DNA of 64,000 nucleotides from Sphingomonas dokdonensis. Lineage in GTDB: Bacteria > Pseudomonadota > Alphaproteobacteria > Sphingomonadales > Sphingomonadaceae. The stretch spans positions 124,001-188,000 of the forward strand of contig NZ_NBBI01000001.1 in the NCBI RefSeq assembly GCF_002197685.1. Reading direction: 5' to 3'. Below, one piece after another: positions 63,766 to 64,000 of the stretch (position 1 is the first letter of the stretch; every line of letters begins with the position of its first letter). A program made the translations under genes and the position numbers. The notes beneath the pieces were generated by a model. The model searched no databases, was not told where the DNA came from, and saw only the letters and a list, made by a program, of their open reading frames with translations.

Positions 63766-64000
63766 CAATTCGCTCCGAAGGCGATCTTGAGGATCGCGAA
63801 GATGGCGGTGCCGGTGACGGCAGCGGTGAACAGGTTGAGCGCGACCATCGCGACTACGCGGCGCTCGTCGCGCTGGTAGTCCTCGATCACGACCTGCAGG
63901 CCCATGCGGAAGTGATAGAAAACCGACAGGACCAGCAGCAGCATCGGCACCGCGACCCAGGCAGTCGACATCCATTCGCGCATCGCGCCGTAATCATAGC
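63765..64000 (-). CDS. sdhD: Succinate dehydrogenase membrane anchor subunit (5' end cut by window edge)
   Basis: The open frame runs from its stop at 63765-63767 past base 64000 without a break (residues before the internal Met at 63983 read YDYGA), so the gene is truncated at the window end. The visible 78 codons contain two membrane helices and the anchor signature [17 protein letters not shown]. That signature has the heme-ligand histidine and the quinone-site Asp-Tyr motif, then [24 protein letters not shown]. SdhD with SdhC anchors the complex and reduces ubiquinone. sdhC is expected just beyond the window. Confidence 0.93.
   Translation of the reverse strand, partial: YDYGAMREWMSTAWVAVPMLLLVLSVFYHFRMGLQVVIEDYQRDERRVVAMVALNLFTAAVTGTAIFAILKIAFGAN

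Overview
The window is a GC-rich chromosomal segment from an alphaproteobacterium. It most resembles a sphingomonad (Sphingomonas or a close relative). The basis is the overall gene content and order, the alphaproteobacterial form of RpoH promoter in front of dnaK, the small exported acidic-tailed proteins, and TCA-cycle genes of alphaproteobacterial type. This is recognition from memory, not a database match. I found no rRNA, CRISPR array, prophage or insertion sequence. Coding density is high and almost all long antisense frames are GC-driven shadows of real genes.

Layout. 1-4.0 kb: truncated MscS channel, topoisomerase IB, DJ-1/PfpI protein, FdhD and a lone HNH endonuclease. 4.1-13.0 kb: a catabolic cluster in three transcription units (short-chain dehydrogenase, APH-type kinase and thioesterase; epoxide-hydrolase-like protein and dehydrogenase; flavin monooxygenase, two acyl-CoA dehydrogenase subunits and dehydrogenase), with candidate operators at 4068 and 8509. 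13.0-21.1 kb: housekeeping (nth-dapB, a sirtuin, era, rnc-lepB, pgi, gor) plus an orphan VapB-like antitoxin. 21.1-27.3 kb: small membrane and metal proteins, a methyltransferase, a copper chaperone, dnaK-dnaJ under a heat-shock promoter, and tRNA-Arg(CCG). 27.3-32.4 kb: a MarR-controlled tripartite efflux operon. 32.4-35.1 kb: an exported M48 peptidase and two facing paralogous small membrane proteins of unknown function.

35.1-43 kb: a phosphatase, wecC-wecB, galU, an isolated flagellin, a ThiF/MoeB-type E1 enzyme, dut and tRNA-Gly(CCC). 43.3-48.1 kb: HAD hydrolase, DUF885 lipoprotein, an ABC-2 exporter and an L,D-transpeptidase. 48.1-54.6 kb: mdh, sucD, sucA and sucB in one direction, without sucC or an E3 gene. 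54.7-64 kb: zapE, a hotdog thioesterase, sdhB, then five genes unrelated to the complex (ClpP-like peptidase, C13 peptidase, GST, DsbA-like isomerase, DUF389), then sdhA and a truncated sdhD.

How it works together. Central carbon metabolism (2-oxoglutarate to malate) is concentrated in the last 16 kb, with succinate dehydrogenase split in two. The 4-13 kb cluster looks like a pathway for activating and oxidising a hydrophobic or hydroxylated acyl-CoA substrate. Nothing here is a clearly new defence or mobile system. The less ordinary items are the kinase/acyl-CoA-dehydrogenase cluster, the paired small membrane proteins, the interrupted sdh locus carrying two adjacent predicted peptidases (one with a changed catalytic Asp), the lone flagellin among polysaccharide genes, and a REP-type inverted doublet whose stems covary.
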